A stretch of DNA of 64,000 nt from Batillaria attramentaria (GCA_018292915.2 JACVVK020000093.1:122501-186500), one strand, 5' to 3'; counted from the first letter of the stretch, positions 28,997 through 40,308 are shown. Program-made: numbers and translations. Notes: a model not told the origin generated them from the letters alone.

Positions 28997-31816
28997 ATGA
29001 CTCACTCTGTAGATAAACGCCAAAAGTTACATTTTGGTCATCTCAATGTATATCATCTCTTCAATAAGGTTTCTGATCTTTGTGTATTCTTGAACAAACC
29101 AGAACCATTCCACCTGTTTGGCATCACCGAAACCCGGTTAAATTCATGCATCAGTGATGACGCAATAGCAATACCAAACTTCTCTATCTTCCGACGAGAC
29201 CCATGTCTGCCTGGTCAGACGGGCATTGCTGTCTACATACATAACACAATCCAGCATCTGGCTACTAGACGTACAGACTTAGAACATCCAAATGTTGAAT
29301 GTCTCTGGGTTGAAATAAGAAACCCCAAGGTTAAACCTTTGTTTGTGGGCATTTTTTACCGCAATCCATCTGCCCCGTTTGAATGGTACGATGATTTTTT
29401 GCAGACAATGGAAAACATGAAATTACATTGTAATGATATATTATTGCTAGGAGATTTCAACATTGACATGTTAAAGCAACACTCAGCCTGGGACTGTACA
29501 ACTTCCCAAGTAGGTCTGACACAACTGATCTCATCCCCTACCAGAATTACCCACTCAACAGCCACGCTCATAGACCATATATACACCAACCGTCCGAAAG
29601 TCGTATCTAATGCATGTGTTGCTGATCTTAGCATAAGTGATCACTATCCTGTTATCTGTATATGGACATCAATAAGTCCTGTCAAAACTAAACATGGGCA
29701 TACAACAATCATATACAGATCATTCAAACATTTTAATAAAACCGCTTTTCTCGCAGACCTCCATCAAACGCCTTTCCACTTAGTCTTCAACGAATCTAGT
29801 CCCGATGATGCGTTAGAACTTTGGTATACACTCTTTGTCGGTGTCCTGAACCAACATGCCCCACTTAGGAAGAAACGAGTGAAAAACAATACAATACCCC
29901 CATGGTTGACCCGAGATATTACTCAGGCAATGTCATTACGCGATGAGCTAAGGGCACAAAAACGTTTTACAGAATATAAGAAACAGCGAAATCGGGTCAA
30001 GTCACTAGTGTTGAAAGCTAAGAAATCTCTTTGTGATCAATTGATAAAAGACAAAAAAGACACGTCATTACTTTGGCGTGCTGTTAACCTTGTGACCAGG
30101 GGACATAGTAACCAGTCTTCTGCTGTCCCATCTACACTCACTGCTGATACCTTTAACAAACACTTCTTGTCAGTCGCTGAGTCCTTAGCACCCTCAAGTG
30201 ATAGTCCCAACTCCTACACCTGCCCCGATGCCCTACTAAGCTTCTGCAAACGGAGGACAGCTGGTACGGCACCTTTTGTGATTCCCCCAGTTGCAATCCA
30301 TGAGGTAGGCAAACTCATCAGTACATTGGAAAACAAAAAGTCATCTGGTCCGGATGAAATAAGTCCAAAAATACTAAAGTTGTCCCTCCCCTATATAGTG
30401 GACTCCCTTACATACATTTTCAATCTGTGTATCCGAACTAATACTTTTCCTACTGAGTTTAAAAAAGCCAAGGTTATTCCACTGCCGAAATCAAAAGATC
30501 TCACAGACGTAAATAATTATCGACCAATTTCTCTCTTGTCTACTTTGTCAAAGCTGCTCGAGAGACATGTCCATAAACACCTCCTCCATTACCTGGAAGA
30601 CAGAAAGCTTTTGTATTCTTTTCAGTCAGGATTTCGCCCCAAGCACTCTTGCCACACAGCGCTGACCAGACTGGTCGACACATGGCTCACTTCGATGGAT
30701 CATTCACAACAAACCGGCACTGTTTTTCTCGATTTTAAAAAAGCATTCGACTTAGTGAATCACACCATCCTTTTACAAAAACTCCAACCGTATCTGTGTA
30801 ATTCCGATGCTGTTACGTTTTTCGAATCGTACCTATGTGATAGAAGACAAAAAGTGCTTCTTAATGGATCATATTCCTTTCAAGGTCTAGTAAAACATGG
30901 TGTGCCTCAGGGCTCTGTCCTTGGGCCACTACTGTTCTGTATATTTATTAATGATTTACATCTCCACTTGAGCGAAGATGTCATATGCGATATGTTTGCT
31001 GATGACACAACACTCCACACACCAGACAAAAGTATCACAGTCATTAGCAAGCGTCTCCAGAAGGGACTGCAAGATGTCTCTGACTGGTGCGACTTAAACG
31101 CTATGGTGCTTAACCCAACCAAAACTGAATGTATGGTGATAGCTACACGCCAAAAGCATCAACTTGCACCTTTGACTCTCCATTTGTCCCTCAATGACAG
31201 CACTATAAAACAGGTCACACAGCACCGACTGCTTGGTCTTACTATTGACCGCCACCTTCAGTGGGAACCCCACATCAATAATGTTTGTAAAAGTGTCTCT
31301 CGAAATTTGTACATGCTGTCAAAGTTGCGATTCATAACAGATGCTGACACGCGTAAGTTATTCTACAATGCCCATATCAAGTCCCACATAGACTATGTGT
31401 CAACGGTGTGGGATGGTTCTAGTGAAGTTCATTTGAAGAGGCTGAATTCTTTACACAGGAGAGCTGCAAAATTAATATTACCACTACCAACCTTCTCAAC
31501 AGATCAAAAACTTAAAGTGTTAGAAATTCTTCCCCTACAGTGCCACTTTCAGTTTAACAAAGGAATGTTTATGTACAAACTCCGCAAAAAGTTAGTTCCG
31601 GAATATCTTGCATGTACTCTCTCAGAATCCACATCCATAGACTCTAGGTTAGGACTAACTTTTAAAATCCCCCGTCCCCGCATTGACATGTATAAAAGTA
31701 GTTTCGCATTTTCCGGAACTTCATTGTGGAATTCTCTTCCTGTCCATGTTAGGCACAGTCGGTCAGCCTCATCATTTAAAAGCAGCCTCTTCAAATATCT
31801 ATTAGCCAACAAATAA
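28997..31816 (+). CDS. Non-LTR retrotransposon polyprotein: AP-endonuclease and reverse transcriptase
   Basis: Intact 939-residue frame. The N-terminal AP-like endonuclease, which nicks target DNA, has GITETRL (catalytic Glu at 45), LLLGDFNID (Asp 153, Asn 155), TLIDHIYTN (Asp 193) and ISDHYPV (Asp 215, His 216). The reverse transcriptase spans roughly residues 430-760: NNYRPISLLSTLSKLLER, LDFKKAFD (Asp 579), HGVPQGSVLGPLLF and FADD (667-670). No RNase H or zinc-knuckle region follows; the protein ends in FKSSLFKYLLANK. This layout fits the CR1/L2/Jockey-like groups; the exact clade is inferred. No ORF1 is seen upstream. Lack of stops or frameshifts across 2.8 kb points to recent, possibly current, activity. 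It acts on its own RNA and perhaps on SINE RNAs. Confidence 0.95.
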   Translation: MTHSVDKRQKLHFGHLNVYHLFNKVSDLCVFLNKPEPFHLFGITETRLNSCISDDAIAIPNFSIFRRDPCLPGQTGIAVYIHNTIQHLATRRTDLEHPNVECLWVEIRNPKVKPLFVGIFYRNPSAPFEWYDDFLQTMENMKLHCNDILLLGDFNIDMLKQHSAWDCTTSQVGLTQLISSPTRITHSTATLIDHIYTNRPKVVSNACVADLSISDHYPVICIWTSISPVKTKHGHTTIIYRSFKHFNKTAFLADLHQTPFHLVFNESSPDDALELWYTLFVGVLNQHAPLRKKRVKNNTIPPWLTRDITQAMSLRDELRAQKRFTEYKKQRNRVKSLVLKAKKSLCDQLIKDKKDTSLLWRAVNLVTRGHSNQSSAVPSTLTADTFNKHFLSVAESLAPSSDSPNSYTCPDALLSFCKRRTAGTAPFVIPPVAIHEVGKLISTLENKKSSGPDEISPKILKLSLPYIVDSLTYIFNLCIRTNTFPTEFKKAKVIPLPKSKDLTDVNNYRPISLLSTLSKLLERHVHKHLLHYLEDRKLLYSFQSGFRPKHSCHTALTRLVDTWLTSMDHSQQTGTVFLDFKKAFDLVNHTILLQKLQPYLCNSDAVTFFESYLCDRRQKVLLNGSYSFQGLVKHGVPQGSVLGPLLFCIFINDLHLHLSEDVICDMFADDTTLHTPDKSITVISKRLQKGLQDVSDWCDLNAMVLNPTKTECMVIATRQKHQLAPLTLHLSLNDSTIKQVTQHRLLGLTIDRHLQWEPHINNVCKSVSRNLYMLSKLRFITDADTRKLFYNAHIKSHIDYVSTVWDGSSEVHLKRLNSLHRRAAKLILPLPTFSTDQKLKVLEILPLQCHFQFNKGMFMYKLRKKLVPEYLACTLSESTSIDSRLGLTFKIPRPRIDMYKSSFAFSGTSLWNSLPVHVRHSRSASSFKSSLFKYLLANK

Positions 31817-31912
31817 CAAACAATCATAAAAATAGGTGCCACACGTTCACATAAATATGGACATACTAGTTCATACATGCGATAATAGTGTGTGTGTGTG
31901 TGTGTGTGTGTT
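31817..31912 (+). mobile_element. LINE 3' untranslated region and (GT)n tail
   Basis: About 70 bp of AT-rich sequence after the stop, then GATAATA and a (GT)n run at 31889-31912, plausibly the element's tail. I could not identify the matching 5' target duplication. Confidence 0.45.
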
Positions 31913-31964
31913 TGAAGTTTCTTGTTCCAGGTTTACGTATGTTCGATCATTTGGCTTTTTTTTT

Positions 31965-32100
31965 TTTGTTTAGTTGTTTGTTCTTAAAAACGGCAAGTTT
32001 GAAAATTGGTTGCAAGACCAAAACTTCCACCGTTTTCAAATAAAGTTATTTCAATTTCAATTTCAATTTCAATTTCTCTCTCTCTCTCTCTCTCTCTCTG
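31965..32100 (+). mobile_element. LINE/SINE 3'-end fragment, family F, copy 3
   Basis: AACGGCAAGTTTGAAAATTG, then CAAATAAAGTTATTTCAATT and (ATTTCA)n, ending in (CT)n. Same family as 9221-9504 and 9719-10002. Confidence 0.75.
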
Positions 32101-33355
32101 CGTATGTCGAAACATTATCTGAAACACTTTATGCAATATACATTACATGTTCTAGAACGTAAAATTTTATTTTGTCATGTCAGTCGAACGTAAAATTTGT
32201 GTCTACCATTGCATTACCTGCATCGTCAAGTTTGTAAGTTGAAGAATTTCTCTGTTAACACTTTTACGGCGGTTGAGAAACAATAGAAGTTTCATCATCA
32301 TCATCATTATCATCTCTCTCTCTCTCTCTCTGTTGGGGGGGGGGGGGGGGGCTCCCTGATAGAAACCGGAAATGCACGGTCGAAGAACGTTCACAACTCC
32401 TAGCTTTTATCTCTCTCCGAACCGACCACTTTTGAACCGGGCCATCACTATTGACTCATAGCAGAACGGCCTCACGTCGAAACCATCCAGCGGAACGGGT
32501 GTGGGTATAAAGTTACCCACTTCCACCCTGACATTTCACTCCAGGTTTTATCACTTTAAAGGTCCCGGTCGCCCGAGAACAAAAAGAACCGCAGTCGGTC
32601 GTGTAGATTCGGTGAGCCAAGATCAATGTCTCCCGCGCACGTCCCGATAACGTCAGGTGTCCTATGTCCGCTGGTGGGGGACAACCAAGACACCAGCCAA
32701 TAAATAAATCAATGGATGGCTCGCTGGATGTGCGCCACTAGAGAGACCTGATAATGACTTTTGTAAGAGGTATATATATAGAAGCGACGGCGGGATATCC
32801 TTTGAAGCGAGTGGGCCTTGATGGCTCAGGGAATTTAGTGCCTGTGAATTGTTGAAAGAATGTGAAGTTGTGTAAAACAAAGTTCTCACCACCTAACACG
32901 TTATTCTATCCTCTGTAATTGCCGTAAGTGTATGTTAGCTTTATTTCATGCAGTTTGTAATGAAAATATTGATCACCACTTTGTTTATCAACCCTCACAG
33001 TGATTGTTGTTGTTTACATTTACTTTTTGCCTTACACTACCTTGTCATTTGCATTTCTTGTTTGTTTATATTGTTCCTCCATGCTCCAGTATGGGTCAAA
33101 GGAAATAAAATCTTTGAATCTTTCATTCGTGAGTGTAATCAGGATAAGGGGTTTAGGATACCAGCGAGTTGAGGAAGCGTTTTCAGCATGTTTTAAGCAG
33201 TTTACACAGAGCGCGGACAAATGCATTCAACGTGCATTAAAAGCCATTAATTGCTTCTTAACCAGTGATGTAAGGGCGCTATCGGGAAAGAAAGAACCAC
33301 TGTTAAGAGAAAAAGAGTTCTTCCTCTTGGATTCTCTTGTAATGAGAGAATTGCA

Positions 33356-33356
<1 letters not shown>
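32101..33356. other. Mostly unique sequence
   Basis: G run at 32335-32350 after (CT)n. At 33090-33125, GGAAATAAAATCTTTGAATC looks like another LINE 3' end with a short TTGAATC repeat. No gene recognised. Confidence 0.35.

Positions 33357-33450
<94 letters not shown>
33357..33450. repeat. (TC)n(AC)n(AT)n compound microsatellite
   Basis: Three adjoining dinucleotide tracts of about 20, 42 and 32 bp. Confidence 0.95.
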
Positions 33451-33453
<3 letters not shown>

Positions 33454-33460
33454 CCTTGCT

Positions 33461-33665
33461 AGAGATGCCTGTTTGGGGACCGGGGGGGGGGGGACGAATG
33501 GTAGAGCGTTGGAATGCTCGGGTCGTGAGTTCGTATCCCGGCTGGGGCCAAATATTTGTGCTGGCTTTTTCATCGTTGCCCCGTCTTTGATATCACCCGT
33601 ATGTGGTGGAAAAGGACGTGAAACCCCCAAACACTCACCCACCAACCCACCCAGAGATGCCTGTT
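33461..33665 (+). mobile_element. SINE-A copy 9 with target-site duplication
   Basis: Body 33474-33652, with a perfect 13 bp repeat AGAGATGCCTGTT at 33461-33473 and 33653-33665. A G run replaces the start of the head and A-box region, and the ACTCTC of the head is deleted, so Pol III promotion is probably lost. Confidence 0.92.
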
Positions 33666-33699
33666 ATGGTGTGGAGTGTAGTGTTGTGATTCTGTGATT

Positions 33700-34119
33700 C
33701 TGACTGACTGGCACCCAAATGCTCTTTCTCGTACACACGTTCACTGACTCACACACAAAGATCCACTCAAAGGCCATTTTAAAAGTTTCCAACATTATTT
33801 ACAAGAGTTAATAGTTATCAAAACGGGATACTCAAACCATATATACAATGTGACAATGCCAAAAGGGCAAAATTTTCCCAAAGATTTAGACTCTTCAATG
33901 GCCCGCGATACCTGAAAATTTAATTAAATAGAATTTTATTATTTACCATTACTGCCACTGATCCTGTCAGTATCGCTGTCCTTTATAACACAATCTGTGA
34001 TATTGTTTATAGTCCTAAAGAAATCAATCTTCTACAGAATCTCACTTAAGCTTCACATATTTTTCATATATATTTACATCGTGTTTTATCACGTGCCTTT
34101 TATTTTTAATGACCTGGCA
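33700..34119. other. Unique AT-rich sequence
   Basis: No gene recognised. Confidence 0.4.
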
Positions 34120-34197
34120 GAGAAAGACTAGCTGAGCCGCGAAATATTCTTTGTTGCTTGCGCGGCGTAAAGCCCTAAATAACTAACTGACTAACAG
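34120..34197 (+). mobile_element. Family J retroelement 3' end
   Basis: GAGCCGCGAAATATTCTTTG then TTGCTTGCGCGGCGTAAAGC and an AACTAACTGACTAAC tail; matches 16795-16850. Confidence 0.6.
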
Positions 34198-34199
34198 TA

Positions 34200-34900
34200 C
34201 CGCTGTCATATTCTGTCACTGCCATTTTGCTGTCTGTCATTGTGGTAATCAGTATTTTCACTTCGTCGCGTCCTTGTCTTGAGGGCGTATCCTTATGTGT
34301 TGGCCTGTCCTTTTCATGTCCTTGGCAGATTTTTGAAACGCACATAAAGGATAACAATTTATATCAGTGTCAATACCACTGTTGCTTCCACTGCCATTTT
34401 GCTGTCTGTCACTGTGGTAATCAGTATTTTCACTTCGTCGCGTCCTTGTCTTGAGGGCGTATCCTTATGTGTTGGCCTGTCCTTTTCATGTCCTTGGCAG
34501 ACTTTTGAAACGCACATAAAGGATAACAATTTATATCAGTGTCAATACCACTGTTGCTTCCACTGCCATTTTGCTGTCTGTCACTGTGGATATCATTATT
34601 TTCCCCATAAATCATTGAGTCTTTGTCGCGTCCTTGTCTTGAGGGCATATCCTTGTTATGTGTTTGGCCTCTCCTTTTCATGTCCTTGGCAGATTTTTAA
34701 AATTATGCACAAAAAGGAAAACAGTTTATGTCAGTGTCAGTGCCACTGTTGCTGCTACAGCCATTTAGCTGTCATTGCGGGTTCATTATTTTATATCAAT
34801 TTGCTGTGTCATTGTCACGCCCTTGTATCGTTGACCTTTCCTTGGCATGTTATGGAAATAACATGTCCTTTTCATGCCCTTGATTCGTCCTCGTGATGCC
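34200..34900. repeat. 172 bp tandem repeat, three copies plus a diverged fourth
   Basis: GCCATTTTGCTGTCTGTCA starts at 34221, 34393 and 34565, an exact 172 bp period; a decayed version follows at 34760. The first two copies are nearly identical. An open frame crosses it only because 172 bp units shift frame without meeting stops. Confidence 0.93.
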
Positions 34901-35203
34901 AGCGTCTTGTTTTTTGTTTCTGTCTTGTTTTAGACACGCATTTTCATTACACTCCTATCAAAAAATTCTCCATTATCATGAAAGCAAAAATCACTGCCTG
35001 TTCACCGCTTCAAGAAATCTATGAATTTGTCCAAAGTAGTCGTCAAATTTTAATTCTTCTATCACCAGTAAAAAAAAAAAAAAAAAGGATACGACAAATT
35101 CGATGACAACTGAACCGAGGCATGTGAGAAATCAACCTGAATATTCATCAATTTTTGCGCAGGCCTGATTTTGCTTTTCACCAACACCTTAGTTAAGGAA
35201 TTC
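34901..35203. other. Unique sequence with poly(A)
   Basis: About 17 A at 35070-35087. No gene recognised. Confidence 0.4.
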
Positions 35204-35400
35204 CATTTATGAGGGTGGGTAGGTGTTTGGGAGTTTAACGTCCTTTTCCACCAAATATGGGTGATCTCAAAGACGGGGCAACAATGAAAAAAACCAGCAC
35301 AAATATTTGGCCCCAGCCGGGATACGAACTCACGACCCGAGCATTAGCAGTCCAACGGTCTGCCATTCGGCCACCCCGGCTCCCCTTTTTCATTTGTGAA
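35204..35400 (-). mobile_element. SINE-A copy 10, full length
   Basis: Body 35213-35385. A possible short, imperfect duplication, CATTTATGA (35204-35212) against CATTTGTGA (35391-35399). Confidence 0.85.
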
Positions 35401-36339
35401 GGAATTGTCTTGATGATCTGTTGCTAACGTCGCAAAAGGTTGGCTCACAATAAACATCAGGGTTGGACCCAGGGGAGGACGAATAAAACATGCCGCAAAA
35501 TAAATGTCTTTCTACAGACAATACCCAGCCTCATGAATTAATTGAGCGGCAATGAGGAAACGATGGGCGCTCTCCACTGGGTTCCATGGACAGCCACGCT
35601 GGTTTATTGCTTCAAAGAAATTGAACGGCATTATCAATATACAGTGAGCCTATCCTGCGATAACCTCGCTAAGCACCTTTTTTGTCTTTTTTTTTTTAAA
35701 AGAACTGGGTGCGGTGAAGCTTTTCCAAGCGGTGGTATGAAAAGGGTTCGGTTTCAAACCCAGCCTTGGTGAGATAAAGATTTTTTTTCCTTATGATTTG
35801 CAGAGACAATATTTACGCCTGACTGACTGCAGACTGTCCGGGTATACACTTAACAACAAGCGGGTTTAATATCACCACGTGTCACTGCGCCTCCTCCTTT
35901 CAGAATACCCAGGATGCATTGCGGCACACAAAACAGGATGCAGGCCTGTCCTTGGGAGATTAGCTACGTGTCGATGTTAATCACTTGGATCCTCTCAACG
36001 ACGCGTCATGCCGGATGTGACGTGCGTTTGATTTCAGCCAATACCAAGAGGCCTATTTTGAAGTGTTCGACAACACGCAGTGTAGCATATCACAGTCGTC
36101 CTTCCTCTACAAAAGATACGGGGAGATCCGGTGGGGACCTTTCAGAAGGGTTAGAAAAACAAACACCCAGCTATTCTGAGACAATGGAAAGAGGAACTGA
36201 CGTCAAATTTTTTGCATCGCTTGTAAGCCGGTTGATAGCTGGTTCCTTCCGTTGGGTAAAGGTTATCTGGATCGTTGTCAATAACCTATTGTTCAAAAGC
36301 AGACAGCTTTTAAGACACTTGTGTATTTTATTATGACTG

Positions 36340-36340
<1 letters not shown>
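35401..36340. other. Unique sequence; long but unsupported frame
   Basis: A 140-residue open stretch at 35914-36336 (+) has no motif I recognise and no splice or start context that supports it. TGACGTCA occurs near 36199. Confidence 0.35.
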
Positions 36341-36342
<2 letters not shown>

Positions 36343-36378
<36 letters not shown>

Positions 36379-36495
36379 CCTTTTTTCTCGTTGCCCCGTC
36401 TTTGATATCACCCTTACGTGGTGGAAAAGGACTTTAAATAAATTCCCAAACGCCCACCCACTCACCCCCCCCCCTCTCTCTCTCTCTCTCTCCCG
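36343..36495 (+). mobile_element. SINE-A copy 11, 5'-truncated, inside a (CT)n tract
   Basis: Body 36376-36470, beginning GGCCTTTTTTCTCGTTGCCC. (CT)n lies on both sides, so any target duplication is hidden in the microsatellite. The copy lacks the tRNA-like head. Confidence 0.85.
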
Positions 36496-36930
36496 TGCTG
36501 TGTTAACTTCTATGCAAAATATTATAGAGATCACCAGTACAAACGTTGGCGTACCTGTTTAGTACAGTTTAATGGTTTTTAACAGGACAGCATGATCTGG
36601 AATTAAACTGATTTGGTGATTGATGAACTAATTCACACCGTGAACGTATCAGTAGGAAGACCCGATTCACTGAAAACTATTTAATTCACAAACTGCCTAA
36701 ATGTTAACCACGAAGAACTAAAACCAGACAAAAATAACGCCACCAAACAACAAAAAAACTCATAATAAAGAACGTTATACTTACAATCAATTTTTGATCC
36801 AACCACTTAACATCTACCAGCAAAGTATTTTCACATAAAAGTCACCTGAATACGTCTTCTTAAGTTAATAATAACAATAATAATAATAATAATAATAATG
36901 AGGATTTGTCTGGGCTCCTCACAATAGTAG
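36496..36930. other. Unique AT-rich sequence
   Basis: (AAT)n at 36868-36900. No gene recognised. Confidence 0.4.
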
Positions 36931-36939
36931 AATGGCAAA

Positions 36940-37222
36940 ACATACACATGAGATACACATGAAATACATGTCACATTACATACACATGAAATACACGTCA
37001 CATTACATACACATGAAATACACGTCACATTACATACACATGAAATACACGTCACATTACATACACATGAAATACACGTCACATTACATACACATGAAAT
37101 ACACGTCACATTACATACACATGAAATACACGTCACATTACATACACATGAAATACACGTCACATTACATACACATGAAATACACGTCACATTACATACA
37201 CATGAAATACACGTCACATACA
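36940..37222. repeat. 27 bp minisatellite, about ten near-identical copies
   Basis: Unit ACATGAAATACACGTCACAT plus TACATAC. Nearly every unit is identical, so the array is young. 27 is a multiple of three, so both strands stay open, encoding 9-residue repeats (CNVTCISCV on the minus strand). Confidence 0.95.
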
Positions 37223-37259
37223 CGCTACATACACACAGCTATGATACATCCTTAACACG

Positions 37260-37660
37260 ACATCGTAAAATGATCAATAAAACGTTTCGTCGTTTCACGA
37301 GAGTGTGCACCTTTAAACAAAAACTTCACACAGTGTCCACCTGCATCATCCAGACATCCTGAAATTGATGTCATCAGGTTACTCAGCGTAGCGAAACCGA
37401 TGCCTGGGTATCCTTCACGCTTGAGTGAACAAGAGCCGCGCTCTGCCGCGTGCTCCTTCCGACGGATGTTCCTGGCAAGCGTTTTGTGTTTCCCTGTCCC
37501 GCGACAAAAGTTTCAATTTTGCGTCCTTCACTCGGCGGATCTGATCCCCAAGGTTTCCACACCCGGAACTCGTTTGCTCAGTCAGAGAGACGTTTCTAAG
37601 CCGTTATTGTTTTTTTCTGAAGGGCTGTTAAAGTAATCTGTTGGAGAAAGAAATGATTCA
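37260..37660. other. Unique sequence, no gene recognised
   Basis: A 78-codon open stretch at 37400-37636 has no recognisable motif. Confidence 0.35.
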
Positions 37661-37674
37661 TGCACCTGAGTTTG

Positions 37675-38138
37675 AGCTCTCTCTCTCTCTCTCTCTCTCT
37701 GATTTCTGCTAAACTGAGATTTTTTTTAATTTTTTTTTTTTTTTTTTTATTTTTTTTTTTTTTGGGGGGGGGGTTCTGTCTTTTTTGTTGTTTTTTGTGT
37801 TTGTTTTTTGTTTTGTTTTGTTTTTTTTGGGGGGGGGGCTGGGGGGGGGCGAGGGGGGGGGGCAGGGTTAATTTTTGTTGCTAGGTTAGCTGAAAAGGAA
37901 ATTAAAAGAAAAGAAAAAAAAATCCTCACTGTTGTAAAATAAATTTGCCTCATTGATCCATTGAAGTACACATGCCAGTGACCTCTCGCTCTCCCCCCCC
38001 CCCTCCCCCCACCCTCTCTCTCTCTCTCTCTCTCTGTCTCCTGCGTAACTGAATTTTGTTTGATTTTCTGGCAGTGTAATCGACTACGGAAAAAACTCAC
38101 CGTTGAAAACTGAGGCCCCATTGATCTGTTTAAGCAAG

Positions 38139-38177
<39 letters not shown>

Positions 38178-38424
38178 CCCCTAGACAGTTTATACTTTTC
38201 TTTTTTTTAAAACATTTTTATTGATTGTTTGTTTGTTTTGATTTTTTTTCTCAATACCCTTTAATGTAGAATAGCAGGACAGCATGTAAGATAGGCAGCA
38301 ATGCCTAAATGCTCTATCCTGAATAAAAAACGTTTCATCATCATCATCATCATCTCTGTTTCTTCTTAATTGAATTTTGTTTGATTTTCTGACAGTGTAA
38401 TCGACTACGAAAGAAAAACCAAAC

Positions 38425-38456
<32 letters not shown>

Positions 38457-38545
38457 CCCAAAAGCAAAAGCAAACCCAAACTCATCATTTCAGATCCATT
38501 GAGGGAAACATTCATACCTCTCTCTCTCTCTCTCTCTCTCTCTAG
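37675..38545. repeat. (CT)n-punctuated diverged tandem duplication
   Basis: (CT)n tracts at about 37678, 38015, 38143 and 38519. AACTGAATTTTGTTTGATTT followed by TCTGRCAGTGTAATCGACTA occurs at 38047 and again, as AATTGAATTTTGTTTGATTT, at 38369. CATTGATCCATTGAAG-like sequence recurs at 37951, 38120 and 38492. T and G runs lie at 37718-37862. At 38316-38355 AATAAAAAACGTTTC(ATC)n looks like a LINE 3' end. Confidence 0.7.
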
Positions 38546-39332
38546 TTCTGTGTTTTTAAAAAAATCGAACTGAAAGACTGAACAAGATTTTCTTCAAACA
38601 AAGCATGAAAAAGAAGCATTTCCTTCCCGAGCAGAAATAATCAAGCCAAGATACCGGGTCTGATACTGCGGCAATTCCCAAAGGTCCTGTCACACCGAGC
38701 GAATCCCGTCGCAAAAGAATGTCACAATGATGCGAAAGCCCTTACTTTCTGCAGACCCCCACAACGCATACTTAAGAACCTTTCAGGGGTCTTAGCCGCA
38801 GAGAAAAGCGTCCATTTTTGATTCCATCTGCTACGTCGGTCCCATGACTCCCAGGGGACCCCACTTTCAAAACACTGGTAATGGAAAGATGCCTGTTGTG
38901 GAAACCTTTTTGTTGTTTCTTCATAAGGGACACATCTTAGCTCGCGGAGTTCACCGTTTTCCCATCAGCTCCCTGGCGGCGACCGGGTAAAGGAAAAGTA
39001 AAGAGCGTGAAAGCTTTGATGTCCCTACAACAGTTTCGAGGTGTGAGAGCAGGGGAAAGAAAAGTTGATTTGACGTGCGATTCTATCTCGTCTGCGATCC
39101 GGTCCCCGCCTAAAAAAGGAAACAAATCATTTTACACATCGCTTGCTCCTTTGATCTCGGTTCTCCAAACCGTCTTTGCCTTGGCTTTTTTTTTTATTCT
39201 CCATAACAGCTACCACGCATGGACCAGGCGGGGAAATTTCCGATCCATATTTTTCACGCAACTTGATCTTTGCCTCTGTAAACGTCACGGGTGACCTTGA
39301 GACGTCACTAGAACGATTACGCAGTTGAAAGA
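38546..39332. other. Unique sequence, no gene recognised
   Basis: Nothing identified on either strand. Confidence 0.4.
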
Positions 39333-39551
39333 ACAAAACGTACACGGGTGGGTGGGTGGGTGGCTGGGTGGCTGGGGCTGTGTGTTTGGGGGTTTAACGT
39401 TCTTTTGCACCACATAGGGTGATATCAAAGACGGGGCAACGATGAAAAAGCCAGCACAAATATTTGGCCCCAGTCGGGATCGAACTCACGACCCGAGCAT
39501 TAGAAGTCCAACGCTCTACCATTCGACCACCCCGGCTCCCCACAAAACGTA
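39333..39551 (-). mobile_element. SINE-A copy 12, full length, with target-site duplication
   Basis: Body 39343-39541, with a perfect 10 bp repeat ACAAAACGTA at 39333-39342 and 39542-39551. The (ACCC)n tail is expanded and includes AGCC variants. Confidence 0.92.
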
Positions 39552-39707
39552 TGCAGTGGATTCCAGTCTCGTTATGTTAAATAGGTTATGACTCGGAACA
39601 GGAAGGTTACGAACCTTCGCCGCACGTCGCGGGTGTAAATTGCATCCACACTTGCATTCAAACGCCCGTAACTTCATCCATTTCCAAGATACATCCATGA
39701 AACTTCA

Positions 39708-39985
39708 TGACTTTTTAAAAAACAAATTTTTATTGTCCCTTTTAGGAAAATCGGGCTGCTTCCCCCTGTGCAGCGCCACCTATCCTAATTTTTGTTCAAT
39801 TTTGCTTGGGTAGGAAAGCCGAGTAACCCGGAGAGAAACCCCTGATGAGCAGCCCGGTAGCGAGGAACAACTGGTATCACATATCACAAGCTCGACCTGG
39901 GCTCGCCGTGACAGCGGTGACGGCCGTTCAGTAGCGCAGTGGCTAAGTCCGATGTGTTAACTATATGTGATCACCGCTCACCCAC
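39708..39985 (-). mobile_element. SINE-E copy 3, nearly full length
   Basis: Shares GATGAGCAGCCCGGTAGC, the GACAGCGGTGACGGCCGTTC block and a tRNA-like head reading GGGTGAGCGGTGATCACATA. A small deletion removed the AAGCGCG-type block near the 3' end. Confidence 0.8.
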
Positions 39986-40027
39986 TTTGTCGGTAAGGGT
40001 TTTGGGGAAGAGCTCACAGAAACTCGG

Positions 40028-40086
40028 TAGGTTGTTGTTGTTGTTGTTGTTTGTTGCTGGTTAGTTGTTGTTGTTGTTGTTTTTTT
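40028..40086. repeat. (TTG)n microsatellite
   Basis: Two TTG runs at 40031-40051 and 40067-40080. Confidence 0.85.
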
Positions 40087-40157
40087 GAGTAAACAAAGGA
40101 ATAAATAAACGATTAGAAAACGATGAAAGGGACACGAGTTAAGTTTTCCACGCTCAC

Positions 40158-40308
40158 TGATCGACCTGGGTGGTCACCATGATAAAAGCATGATACCATT
40201 AAGACACATGCAAAAGATACGAGCAAAAATGTTCGTCCACAGATTGCCATACCTCTTGGGGTACCGAGAGTTCTTGTGCAACACATTTCTGTCACATTGT
40301 CACTCAGT
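40158..40308 (-). CDS. Candidate internal exon encoding a signal-anchor-like segment
   Basis: On the minus strand GTTTTCTTTTGTTTGCAG at 40326-40309 is a strong 3' splice acceptor. The open sequence after it has an ATG at 40250 starting MAICGRTFLLVSFACVLMVS, a short basic start followed by a hydrophobic stretch like a type II membrane anchor. GTGAGC at 40157-40152 could be the donor. No partner exon was found nearby and the protein is not recognised. Chance is quite possible. Confidence 0.2.

Noticed and set aside
36831..37223. Open frame with ten repeats of CNVTCISCV
   Set aside because: Both strands are open because the 27 bp minisatellite unit is divisible by three; no start context or conservation.
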